Part shown: piece after piece, positions 53,423-61,197 of the stretch
How the letters are laid out: every line of letters begins with the position of its first letter
How positions within the stretch are numbered: position 1 is the first letter of the stretch
NCBI GenBank assembly: GCA_963721385.1
Contig: CAVRJB010000004.1
Span: 186,001-250,000 of the forward strand
Length of the DNA: 64,000 nucleotides
From: DAOMFB01 sp963721385
Lineage (GTDB): Bacteria; Acidobacteriota; Thermoanaerobaculia; UBA5066
Reading direction: 5' to 3'
The notes under the pieces: generated by a model
Told to the model about the DNA's origin: nothing
The model's database searches: none
Seen by the model: only the letters and a program-made list of their open reading frames with translations
Position numbers and translations under genes: made by a program

Positions 53423-54396
53423 GCGACTCCCTCGCTCTCAAGGTCGACGTCGACACGTACCAGGGCACTCTCGAGGGGGTGCCGAGACTGCTCGATCTCT
53501 TCGCGAAGCTCGGCGTTCGGGCGACGTTCTTCTTCTCGCTCGGCCCCGACCGGTCCGGCCGGGCGATCCGGCGCCTTTTCCGGCGGGGATTCGTGAAGAA
53601 GGTGCTCTCCGCGAGCCCCGCCGCCTCGTACGGCCTGAAGACGATGCTCTACGGGACTCTCCTTCCGGCCCCCGACGTCGGCACGAAGCCCGCCGCCGTG
53701 GCGCGGATGCGCGAGACCGTGGCCGCCGGACACACGGTCGGCATCCACGCCTGGGATCACGTCGGCTGGCACGACCGCCTGCCGGAGATGACCCGGGAGG
53801 AGATCGAGGACGTCGTGGCGAAGGAACACGCGCGGTTCCGGGAGGTCTTCGGCTTTCCGGCGACGCTTTCGGCCGCGCCGGGCTGGACGGCGACGCCGCT
53901 CTCCGTAGAGGTCCAGGAAGCGCACGGCGTGACCGCCACATCCGACACGCGCGGCGGCCGGCCCTTCTTTCCGGTCCGGGCGGACGGCTCGGTCTCGAAA
54001 GTCCTCGAGATTCCGTCGACGTTCCCGACGCTCGACGAGCTGCTGGCCCTCCCTCTTCCCGGTGACGGCCCGGCGGTGGAAAAGGCCTGCGAATTCCTTC
54101 GACTGAGAATGAAAGAAGAAAAGAACGCGACGGCGGACTCCTTCGAGGTCCATTCGATCCATACGGAGATCGAAGGGGGCCCCGCCTTCTCGGCGCCGTT
54201 CGCGAGGCTGCTCGCCGCGTGGAAGGGCGAGGGTGTCGCCTTTCTCACCTTCGAAGAGATCCTGAAGAGCTTGCGGCCTGAACGTTCACCTGCAGGCGGT
54301 GCGCGGGAGCAAAGCGGATTCCCGGTCAGGCGCCTCTCTTTCACGACGCTCCCCGGCCGCGCCACTCCCGTGGCCACGGGGTGGGCCGGCGGCTGA
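53419..54396 (+). CDS. arnD: 4-deoxy-4-formamido-L-arabinose-phosphoundecaprenol deformylase
   Basis: A 325-residue polysaccharide-deacetylase-fold enzyme. LKVDVDTYQGTLEGVPRLLDLF matches ArnD, with the metal-binding Asp pair, then HTVGIHAWDHVGWHDRL, SAAPGWTA and SDTRGGRPFFPV. It removes the formyl group before transfer by ArnT. The GTG at 53419 overlaps the stop of the decarboxylase gene. The last 40 residues are not family-like. With arnC and both arnA domains upstream it completes most of the L-Ara4N pathway; arnB is missing in this window. Confidence 0.9.
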   Translation: MSDSLALKVDVDTYQGTLEGVPRLLDLFAKLGVRATFFFSLGPDRSGRAIRRLFRRGFVKKVLSASPAASYGLKTMLYGTLLPAPDVGTKPAAVARMRETVAAGHTVGIHAWDHVGWHDRLPEMTREEIEDVVAKEHARFREVFGFPATLSAAPGWTATPLSVEVQEAHGVTATSDTRGGRPFFPVRADGSVSKVLEIPSTFPTLDELLALPLPGDGPAVEKACEFLRLRMKEEKNATADSFEVHSIHTEIEGGPAFSAPFARLLAAWKGEGVAFLTFEEILKSLRPERSPAGGAREQSGFPVRRLSFTTLPGRATPVATGWAGG

Positions 54397-54426
54397 GGCT
54401 GCGACAATGCAGAAGACGGAGGACGC

Positions 54427-55458
54427 ATGACCTCATCGAGACTTCGGGGCGGACTTCGGATCGGTCTTCTGGTCGCCGCGGCCGCGCTATTTTCGGGCGG
54501 TCCCGGCCTCGCGGCGCCGGCCTCCGGCCGCGGAGCGATCGGCGCGCACCCCAAGGACCCGAAGGTCGCCTGGGTCTGGCAGGAGGCGCGCGGCCTCTTC
54601 GCGACGACCGACGGCGGCGAAACGTGGCGCCCGCTCGAGTCGCCCCGCCTCGTCTACCGGATCGTCTTCAGCCCGGCGGGCGACGTCGTCTGGCTGGCGA
54701 CGGACGAGGGGGTCCTCAGGAGCGCTGACGGAGGAAAGACCTGGGGAAAAGCCGCGGTCGGCCGGGCGGGGAAGCACGCCCTCGACGTCGCCGTCGTCGG
54801 CGCCCCCCTCCGGGTCTTCGCGGTCTCGGAGGACGGCGTCTACCGAAGCGGGGACGAGGGGAGGACATTCTCGAACGCGGGCGTGGCGGGCCAGGCCTTT
54901 CATCTCTACCGGCTCCGCGTCTCCCCGCGGACGCCGAAGCAGGTCGTCGTGACGTCGCCGACGACGCTCTACCGAAGCGACGATCTGGGCGAGTCCTGGG
55001 CTCGCCAGCCGGCGGCCGGCGATGCCGATTTCAGCGCGCTCGCGTGGGGTGTCGGCGACCCGCCGGTGGCCCTCGCCGGAATGAAGCAAGGCCTCTTCGG
55101 CAGCACCGACGGCGGGGTGTCCTGGACGATCGTCTCGTCGGACATCCCTTTCATCCGGGCCGTCTGGGCGCCGAACCCGTCGAACGGAAAGGACATTCTC
55201 GTCGCGTCGCAGCCTTGGGCCAACGCCCGCATCGACGAGGTCCCGAATGCGAAGGTCCTCGCGAAAGGGCTCTTCCGGACGGTGGACGCGGGGTGGAAGT
55301 GGAGCCGGAACCTCTCTCCCGACGGCGGAGCGATCGTCGACCTCGCGGTCACCCCGGGGCCCCCGGAGACACTCTGGATCGTCACGGATCTTCGGGGAGT
55401 CTTCCGGTCCCAGACCGGCGGACAGAGCTGGAAGGCAGTCACGCCGCCTTCGCCCTGA
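54427..55458 (+). CDS. Exported beta-propeller (BNR/Ycf48-like) protein
   Basis: A 343-residue exported protein with a signal peptide (GLRIGLLVAAAALFSGGPGLAA) and repeats of about 45 residues containing Asp-box motifs such as TTDGGETW, SADGGKTW, SGDEGRTF, SDDLGESW, STDGGVSW and TGGQSW. These form a propeller like sialidases and Ycf48. No catalytic residues of sialidase are apparent, so a binding role is more likely. It begins 30 bases after arnD and could belong to the same transcript. Confidence 0.87.
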   Translation: MTSSRLRGGLRIGLLVAAAALFSGGPGLAAPASGRGAIGAHPKDPKVAWVWQEARGLFATTDGGETWRPLESPRLVYRIVFSPAGDVVWLATDEGVLRSADGGKTWGKAAVGRAGKHALDVAVVGAPLRVFAVSEDGVYRSGDEGRTFSNAGVAGQAFHLYRLRVSPRTPKQVVVTSPTTLYRSDDLGESWARQPAAGDADFSALAWGVGDPPVALAGMKQGLFGSTDGGVSWTIVSSDIPFIRAVWAPNPSNGKDILVASQPWANARIDEVPNAKVLAKGLFRTVDAGWKWSRNLSPDGGAIVDLAVTPGPPETLWIVTDLRGVFRSQTGGQSWKAVTPPSP

Positions 55459-55480
55459 GCGGCGGCGGAAGGAGAACGCG

Positions 55481-55939
55481 TTGAAGTGCCTTCAGGAGAA
55501 CTATGCCCCCGAGAACCGCTGCTTTGGCTGCGGCCCGGCCAACCGGAAGGGCCTCGGGATCCGGAGCTTCGAGAGCGGCCGCGACGTCGTGGCGGAGTGG
55601 ACGCCCGAGCCGCACCACCTCGCCTTCGAGGGGGTCCTCAACGGCGGCATCTGCGGGACCCTGCTCGACTGCCACAGCAACTGGACCGCGGCGATCCACT
55701 TGATGCGAGCGTCGGGAGCCGCCAAGCCTCCCTGCACGGTGACGGCCGACTTCCACGTGAAGTTGAAGCGGCCGACGCCCATCGAGGGACCGCTCAAGCT
55801 GAAGGCGCGCGTCGTCGAGTCGGCCGCGGACCGCGCGGTGGTAGAGGCCGAGATCGAGGTGGGCGGCAGGGTCACCGCCACCTGCCGCGGGACCTTCGTC
55901 TCCGTGAAGGAGGGGCACCCCGCCTTTCACCGCTGGTAG
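55481..55939 (+). CDS. PaaI-like hotdog thioesterase
   Basis: A 152-residue hotdog-fold protein. It opens with NRCFGCGPANRKGLGI, a signature of one PaaI-like branch, and has EGVLNGGICGTLLDCHSNWTAAI with the catalytic region, then TVTADFHVKLKRPTP. These act on acyl-CoA thioesters. The start is TTG 55481 with AAGGAG six bases upstream. It closes the envelope-related run before the low-GC islet. Confidence 0.82.
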   Translation: MKCLQENYAPENRCFGCGPANRKGLGIRSFESGRDVVAEWTPEPHHLAFEGVLNGGICGTLLDCHSNWTAAIHLMRASGAAKPPCTVTADFHVKLKRPTPIEGPLKLKARVVESAADRAVVEAEIEVGGRVTATCRGTFVSVKEGHPAFHRW

Positions 55940-55952
55940 GCGGTCAGGCGGC

Positions 55953-55981
55953 TTGACGAGCGGTATAACTGAGGTTATACT
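55953..55981 (+). promoter_or_regulatory. Promoter and palindromic operator of the toxin-antitoxin operon
   Basis: TTGACG (55953-55958) and TATACT (55976-55981) with a 17-base spacer form a near-consensus promoter. GTATAAC-TGAG-GTTATAC (55963-55980) is a perfect 7-bp inverted repeat lying on the spacer and -10, the expected place for autorepression by the antitoxin. Confidence 0.88.
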
Positions 55982-55987
55982 TCCGTC

Positions 55988-56227
55988 ATGAAGACCGCGA
56001 TCTCACTCCCGGACCCCATCTTCAGGGCCGGCGAGCGTCATGCGTCTCGCTTTCACCTTTCCAGGAGCGAACTGTACGCGTCTGCCCTTCGGGAGTATCT
56101 CGCCCGCCATAGCGATGACGCCGTAACGGAGAGTCTGAATCGTGTGTACTCAGCGGAACCATCCGAGCTCGATCCGTCGCTCAGGGCTCTGCAACTGCGC
56201 GCCCTTGCTGCTGAAAGATGGAAGTAG
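55988..56227 (+). CDS. Ribbon-helix-helix antitoxin (MazE-like)
   Basis: A 79-residue DNA-binding antitoxin. The N-terminal strand KTAISLPDPIF and helix SRSELYASALREYLARH form a ribbon-helix-helix. The C-terminal part (about residues 50-79) probably wraps the toxin. It overlaps the toxin gene by ten bases, so the pair is translationally coupled. The start ATG 55988 is only eight bases after the -10 hexamer centre, so the leader is very short. A perfect palindrome covers the promoter. Confidence 0.87.
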   Translation: MKTAISLPDPIFRAGERHASRFHLSRSELYASALREYLARHSDDAVTESLNRVYSAEPSELDPSLRALQLRALAAERWK

Positions 56228-56571
56228 CTCGTGGCGAGATCTGGTGGGTCGACCTGCCAGATCCGGTAGGCTCGGGCCCCGGAGGCACACGGCCGGTCCT
56301 CGTCATTCAGGCCAACGCATTCAATCGCAGCGCCATTGCCACCGTTGTCGTCGCCGCCATTACCTCGAATCTCAGGCTTGCAGACGCGCCCGGCAACGTG
56401 CTGATTTCAAGGGGCGAGGGCGGCTTGCGCAAGCCCTCGGTCGTCAACACTTCGCAGATCTTCACCCTGGATCGTTCCATTCTTCGCTCTCGCGCCGGCA
56501 AGCTTCGTACGGCAACCCTCGATGCCGTCTCACAAGGTATCCGTCTCGTGCTCGGACTCGGCGCCGGCTAA
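56218..56571 (+). CDS. mazF: MazF/PemK-family mRNA interferase toxin
   Basis: A 117-residue endoribonuclease that cleaves mRNA and is neutralised by the preceding antitoxin. The family motifs RGEIWWVDLPDPVGSGPGGTRPVLVIQANAFNRS and TVVVAAITSNL are intact, including the Arg-Pro strand that lines the active site, and KPSVVNTSQIFTLDRS follows. Nothing suggests inactivation. Base composition is lower in GC than the neighbours, which fits a mobile toxin-antitoxin module. Confidence 0.92.
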   Translation: MEVARGEIWWVDLPDPVGSGPGGTRPVLVIQANAFNRSAIATVVVAAITSNLRLADAPGNVLISRGEGGLRKPSVVNTSQIFTLDRSILRSRAGKLRTATLDAVSQGIRLVLGLGAG

Positions 56572-56684
56572 TACGTTGTTTCAGCGGACGTCAAGTCTGG
56601 CCTTTGGCCAGCCCTGCCGCCGCTGAACTCCATATCCGTGAGGCCACGAAACGGCCGTCCTCCGCAATACTTCGAAACACAGCC

Positions 56685-57233
56685 ATGACAGATCACGTGC
56701 TGCCTCTCGGCGACCCCCGACTTCGCCGCCTCTCAACGCCGGTTCCTGACGTGGGCGCCGCATCCTTCCGCACAGAGAACGAGCGTCTGAAGGCCGCTCT
56801 CGACGCCTTTCGCCTCGAGTATGGATTCGGCCGTGGCATCGCCGCGCCTCAGATCGGCATCCCAAGTTCATTCATTTCCTTGAACCTCGGCGCCGGGGCG
56901 CATTCCCTGATCAACCCTGTCATCACGTGGCGCAGCCAGGACACCTTCACGCTCTGGGACGACTGCATGTGCTTTCCGCACCTGCTGATCAGGCTTCGGC
57001 GCCACTCTTCCGTCTCGGTCGCCTTTCTCGACGAACAGGGTCGGCATCAATCCTGGGAGAGGCTTCCCCGGGCGGAGGCCGAGCTCCTTCAGCACGAAAT
57101 CGACCATCTAGGGGGCATCCTCGCCACCGACCTCGCTCTCGACGCCCGGAGCGTCATCTATCGTTCCGCGTTCGAGGCAGACCCCGCCACCTTCAGGGCC
57201 CAGGTCGACTACGTCATCCAGCCAACCATTTAG
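56685..57233 (+). CDS. Peptide deformylase-like protein with altered motif II
   Basis: A 182-residue metallohydrolase of the peptide deformylase fold. Motif I is GRGIAAPQIG and motif III is QHEIDHLGG (HExxH), both well preserved. Motif II, normally EGCLS, reads WDDCMCFP: the Cys ligand is kept but the preceding Glu-Gly is Asp-Asp, and an extra Cys follows. This suggests an atypical second deformylase or a divergent enzyme. It follows the mazF gene by about 113 bases with no gene between and shares the lower GC. Confidence 0.8.
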   Translation: MTDHVLPLGDPRLRRLSTPVPDVGAASFRTENERLKAALDAFRLEYGFGRGIAAPQIGIPSSFISLNLGAGAHSLINPVITWRSQDTFTLWDDCMCFPHLLIRLRRHSSVSVAFLDEQGRHQSWERLPRAEAELLQHEIDHLGGILATDLALDARSVIYRSAFEADPATFRAQVDYVIQPTI

Positions 57234-57272
57234 GGGCGTTCTGTCCCGGTGTCCCTGGGCGGACCCGGGCGG

Positions 57273-58094
57273 TCAGGCACTCTCGGACGGAAAGGCGACG
57301 AGGTCGAAGTGCGGCCACGCCGTCATCCGGTCCTCGGTCAGCTCCTCACCGCGGAAGACAGCAGGGCTCTCCCACTTGAAGACCCGGTAACCGGCCGCCC
57401 GGAGGTCCCGGAGAAAGCCGACCCGCTCCTTCCCGGGGAGATGCCGGTAGACCTCGCACTTCAGAACCGGGCGCTGCGCGTCGAGGAGAGGCCGGAGGGA
57501 GGCCACGACCTCACGGTCGAACCCCTCGGTGTCCGTCTTCACGTAGCGGACGCGGCGAAGCTCGTCAGGGTACTCGCGCTCCATCAGCCGCACGAGGTTC
57601 CGCCCCTCCACGTTCAGCTTGAAGAAGTGGTGGTGCCTGAGCGGGCTGATCCCCCGGTGCAGGCCGCCGTTGCAGTAGCCGGAGTCCGAGTACTCGAACG
57701 TGAAGGTGCCGTCCTCGGGCATGGCCGCCACCCTCAGCGGGATGATCCGCGTCCGGCCGGGGTTGAGAGACGCGTTCACTGCGAGGACCTTGAAGGCGTA
57801 GGGGTTCGGCTCGAGGGCGAGGACGGCGCCTCGGGTGCCGACCGCGAGCGCCATCGGGAGCGCCGAGTCGCCGGAGTGAGCCCCGATGTCGATCGCCACG
57901 TCTCCCTCGTGGAGGAAGCCGCGCAGCGAATCGACTTCCTCCTGGTGGAACTCCATCGGGTCCTCGTTCGGGTGGCGCCAGCGCGCGAAGCTGAGGGCGC
58001 CCTCCTTCGGGAGCGTGACGGTGTCGATCTCGTACGGGTACTCGCGGGGACGAGGCCGGAAGCCGAGAGCGTAGAGAAGTTCCTTCGGTTTCAT
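57273..58094 (-). CDS. FkbM-family methyltransferase
   Basis: A 273-residue SAM-dependent methyltransferase. GDVAIDIGAHSGDSALPMAL is the SAM loop, AVLALEPNPYAFKVLAVN follows, and VRYVKTDTEGFDREVVASLRPLL is the FkbM hallmark. These O-methylate sugars or glycolipids in many envelope clusters. The start ATG is 58094. It lies next to the YfhO-like, GT2 and STT3-like genes on the same strand. Confidence 0.88.
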   Translation of the reverse strand: MKPKELLYALGFRPRPREYPYEIDTVTLPKEGALSFARWRHPNEDPMEFHQEEVDSLRGFLHEGDVAIDIGAHSGDSALPMALAVGTRGAVLALEPNPYAFKVLAVNASLNPGRTRIIPLRVAAMPEDGTFTFEYSDSGYCNGGLHRGISPLRHHHFFKLNVEGRNLVRLMEREYPDELRRVRYVKTDTEGFDREVVASLRPLLDAQRPVLKCEVYRHLPGKERVGFLRDLRAAGYRVFKWESPAVFRGEELTEDRMTAWPHFDLVAFPSESA

Positions 58095-58142
58095 CGGCCG
58101 GCGCTCGCGGGCGGAGTCTAGCGGACACCCCGCCCCGCGCCG

Positions 58143-60437
58143 TCAGCGCGCGAGGTCGACGACGACCTGCGACGTCCCGGCGGGGACGGGGATCCCGATG
58201 AGGTGGACGTTGGCGACGACCGGCGTCGCCGGCTTCCGGTTCACGAAGGCGCGGACGCGCGGCGTGAAAGAGCGGTCCACGTGGAGCACCCCCGGAGTCG
58301 TCCCCGACGTCTCCACGACGAGGCGGTCGGGCGTCTCGGCGACGACGCGGCTCCGGGCCGTCGGATCGAGGGCGGAGGCGGCGAGGGCGTCGGCGTTCTT
58401 TCCGGCGACGGTCACGTCCGTCGCGGGGTCGAACTCCGGCACCTCGAAGACGCGGACGGCTTCGGTGATCGAATCGACCGGGACGACGCGCGTCGCGCGG
58501 CGGATTCCCGGAAGAGGGTCCGTCAGCCGGAAGAGCGTCGCAGGGATGCCGTAGAGGCCCTCGGTGAAGACGGGCGCGAGCCCGGCCGTCTCCGCCGGGA
58601 CGTCGTCCGCGATCACGGAGCCGACGCCGGCCGAGCGGAGCCATTTCAGTCGCTGGGGCCAGTCGCGGCTCTTCACGACGTCGGATGCGACCCGGTTCAG
58701 GTAGGTGTAGCTCCCGTCGGGGTCCTGGTTCCAGGCGTACCTGAGGCCGAACGGGGCGCCGGCAAGAGACCACCCCTGCCGGTGCTGGGCGACCGCCACG
58801 GACGTGAGGTCGTCCACGGGCGCGCGGCCGAAGAGGCCGCGCCGGACCGGGTCGAGGTCCTTCGGAGCGCGCTCGTAGACGCGCCCCGGGATCGCGGCGG
58901 CCCGCGCGACGAGCGGCGGCGTGTCGGCGAGGCTGGCGGCGGGAATGCGGGGGATGAGCGGCCGCAGTTGGAGGAGCAGCTCCGCACCGCAGGCCACGAG
59001 CAGGAGGAGCCGTCCGCGCGGCTCGGCGCCGTTCCTCCGGAGGAGCACCGCAAGCAGGAGGAGCGCTGCGGCGGAGAGGGCCGCCTGGACGGGGACGCGG
59101 GTCACGACGGGGGCGAGGACGGCCTGCGGGTCGCTCGCCCAGGCCGGGTTCCAGCCGCGCATCAGGAGGCTCTGGATCTCCCCGGGGGATAGGAGGCCCC
59201 AGAGCGAGAAGACCGCGAAGAGCGCCGCGAGTCCGGTCAGCGTCCATGAGGCGCGGCTCCGGAAACGCGGGAGGCCTCCTTCGATCACGAGCCGATCGAC
59301 GGCAAGCGCCGAGAGGGCAGCGACCGACAGCGTCACGGCGAGCCACGCCTTGACCGGGTAGCGGACGACGTGCAGGAAGGGGAGGGCCTCGTAGAGATGG
59401 CGCGCTCCCGGAATCCACGGCACGAGGCCGGCGACGAGGCCGAGCAGCGCCGCGCCCATCCAGAAGCGCCCTTCGTTCCGCTTCGCGGAGACGACGAGGA
59501 GAAGGGCGAGGGAGAGCGGAAGGACGCCGAGGCCCGTCCAGGCGAGGTACGGCGGGTTTCCCTGCGTCACGGCGAAGCCCCAGAAGCCTCCCGCGACGAG
59601 GCGCGAAGGGTCGCCGAAGAGAAACGGGAAGGGGGTCTCGAGGAGGCGGAACGGGTGAAGCCCTGCGGCGGAGAACTCCTCCCATGAGAAGCCGCGGACG
59701 CGGCGCGAGGAAAAGGCGCTCGCTCGCGCCACCTCGAGCAGCCAGGGCAGGAGGAGCAGCGCCGTGCCTACGAGCCCGCCCGCGAGTGCGCCGAGCGCGG
59801 GCCTCCGGGTTCCGGCGGGTCCCGCTGCGGCGAGCGCCGCCGCGACGAGGATGCCGATCGCCGCGAGCGCCGGCTCGCCGCCGAGGACGAGGAGCGACCC
59901 GGCCACGATCACGCCGAGTCCGCACCGGACGAGGGAGCGGCCCTTCGCCTCCCGCGCCGAGACGGCGAAGAAGAGAAGCCACGGGAGCCACGCGAGGGTG
60001 GTCGTCGCGTTGAGGAAGGCCGTCGAGGAGAGGACGTACCCCGACAGGCCGAAGGCGAGGGCGCCGAAGAGGGCGGCATCGGCACTTCGCCCGAGGCGCC
60101 GGAGGAGCAGGAAGAAGCCCGCGAGGCCGATCCCGAGGTGCAGGAGGAGGTGGAGGCCGAGAAAGCGCGGCGCCGTCGGGAAGGGGTAGGCGAGGACGAG
60201 GTTCGGGTTGCCCGTGTAGGGTTGTCCGAAGGAGGCATGCGGGTCGAGCGACGCGCGGCCGAGCGTCGAGGCGAGAGCGCGCGCCGGGCGCTGTGTCGTC
60301 CCGAGGTCGCGATAGAAGGGCGTCGCGCGGCCGGTGAGGAGATCGAGGTTCGGGAGGAGGGCGGCGGCCGCGAGGAGAAGGGCGGCGGCGGGCGCGGGCG
60401 CGAGGAGGCGCCGAAGGCCCGGCGGCGCGGAGGTCAT
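58143..60437 (-). CDS. YfhO-like membrane protein (GT-C fold candidate)
   Basis: A 764-residue polytopic membrane protein with roughly a dozen hydrophobic spans in the first 540 residues, then a soluble C-terminal domain of about 220 residues. The pattern LTGRATPFYRDLGTTQ near the N-terminus and SFGQPYTGNPNLVLAYPFP resembles the YfhO family, whose members glycosylate lipoteichoic acid or act as GT-C transferases. No family catalytic residue is certain. The start is ATG 60437, overlapping the stop of the DPM1-like gene (ATGA). Confidence 0.78.
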   Translation of the reverse strand: MTSAPPGLRRLLAPAPAAALLLAAAALLPNLDLLTGRATPFYRDLGTTQRPARALASTLGRASLDPHASFGQPYTGNPNLVLAYPFPTAPRFLGLHLLLHLGIGLAGFFLLLRRLGRSADAALFGALAFGLSGYVLSSTAFLNATTTLAWLPWLLFFAVSAREAKGRSLVRCGLGVIVAGSLLVLGGEPALAAIGILVAAALAAAGPAGTRRPALGALAGGLVGTALLLLPWLLEVARASAFSSRRVRGFSWEEFSAAGLHPFRLLETPFPFLFGDPSRLVAGGFWGFAVTQGNPPYLAWTGLGVLPLSLALLLVVSAKRNEGRFWMGAALLGLVAGLVPWIPGARHLYEALPFLHVVRYPVKAWLAVTLSVAALSALAVDRLVIEGGLPRFRSRASWTLTGLAALFAVFSLWGLLSPGEIQSLLMRGWNPAWASDPQAVLAPVVTRVPVQAALSAAALLLLAVLLRRNGAEPRGRLLLLVACGAELLLQLRPLIPRIPAASLADTPPLVARAAAIPGRVYERAPKDLDPVRRGLFGRAPVDDLTSVAVAQHRQGWSLAGAPFGLRYAWNQDPDGSYTYLNRVASDVVKSRDWPQRLKWLRSAGVGSVIADDVPAETAGLAPVFTEGLYGIPATLFRLTDPLPGIRRATRVVPVDSITEAVRVFEVPEFDPATDVTVAGKNADALAASALDPTARSRVVAETPDRLVVETSGTTPGVLHVDRSFTPRVRAFVNRKPATPVVANVHLIGIPVPAGTSQVVVDLAR

Positions 60438-61177
60438 CGGAAGATCGGGTCGTTCCGCCAGCCCCACTTCTGCAGCTTGTAGCGGAACATGACGCCGAGG
60501 ATCGAAAGACCGTAGACCGACGAGCGGACGAAGTTGATCTGGGAGGCTTCGTCGAAGTAGCGCGTGACGATCGGCACCTCGCGGATCCGCATCCCCTTCC
60601 AGATCCCCGCCGCGATGATCTCGGTGTCGAAGACGAAGTCGTTCGAGAACGCCGGGACGTTCACGGTTTCCAGGTAATGGCGCGAATAGGCGCGGAGGCC
60701 CGAGTGGTACTCGGTCAGGTAGAGATAGAACGTGGCGTTCTCGACGGCGGTCAGGAAGATGTTCGCCAGGTACTTCCACTTCGGCATCCCGCCCTCGAGC
60801 GGGCGCCCGCCGAGCATGCGGCTCCCGAACATCGCGTCGACCGTTCCCGCCGCGATCGGTTCCACGAGCTGGGGAATGACGCGGGCGTCGTACTGGTGGT
60901 CGGGGTGGACCATGACGCAGATGTCCGCACCGCGCGCGAGCGCCGTGGCGTAACAGGTCTTCTGGTTGCTGCCGTATCCCGTGTTGCGCTCGTGGACGAC
61001 GACGTGGACACCCGGGAGGGTGCGCGCGGTCTCGACCGTCCTATCCTTCGACCCGTCGTCGACGAGGATGATGTCGTCGACCCACTCCTTCGGGATCTCG
61101 TCGAACGCCTTGTGGAGCGTCTTCTCGGCGTTGTACGCCGGCATCACGACGGCGATCCGCTTTCCGTGGACAGGCAT
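60434..61177 (-). CDS. Dolichol-phosphate mannosyltransferase-like GT2 (DPM1 type)
   Basis: A 247-residue GT2 enzyme without a transmembrane tail. IAVVMPAYNAEKTLHKAFDEIP opens the domain, ILVDDGSKDRTVETA and CVMVHPDHQYDARVIPQLVEPI hold the metal site, and SGLRAYSRHYLETVNVPAFSNDFVFDTEIIA follows. It makes polyprenyl-phosphate sugars used by GT-C transferases. It is coupled to the YfhO-like gene downstream and lies next to the STT3-like and GT39 genes that would use its product. Confidence 0.9.
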   Translation of the reverse strand: MPVHGKRIAVVMPAYNAEKTLHKAFDEIPKEWVDDIILVDDGSKDRTVETARTLPGVHVVVHERNTGYGSNQKTCYATALARGADICVMVHPDHQYDARVIPQLVEPIAAGTVDAMFGSRMLGGRPLEGGMPKWKYLANIFLTAVENATFYLYLTEYHSGLRAYSRHYLETVNVPAFSNDFVFDTEIIAAGIWKGMRIREVPIVTRYFDEASQINFVRSSVYGLSILGVMFRYKLQKWGWRNDPIFR

Positions 61178-61197
61178 TTTTCGGATTCTGAACGAAC

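Noticed and set aside
57565..59991. 808-residue minus-strand reading frame over the FkbM and YfhO-like genes
   Set aside because: Arg/Pro/Gly-rich shadow; the FkbM and YfhO-like proteins in other frames are clearly the real products.
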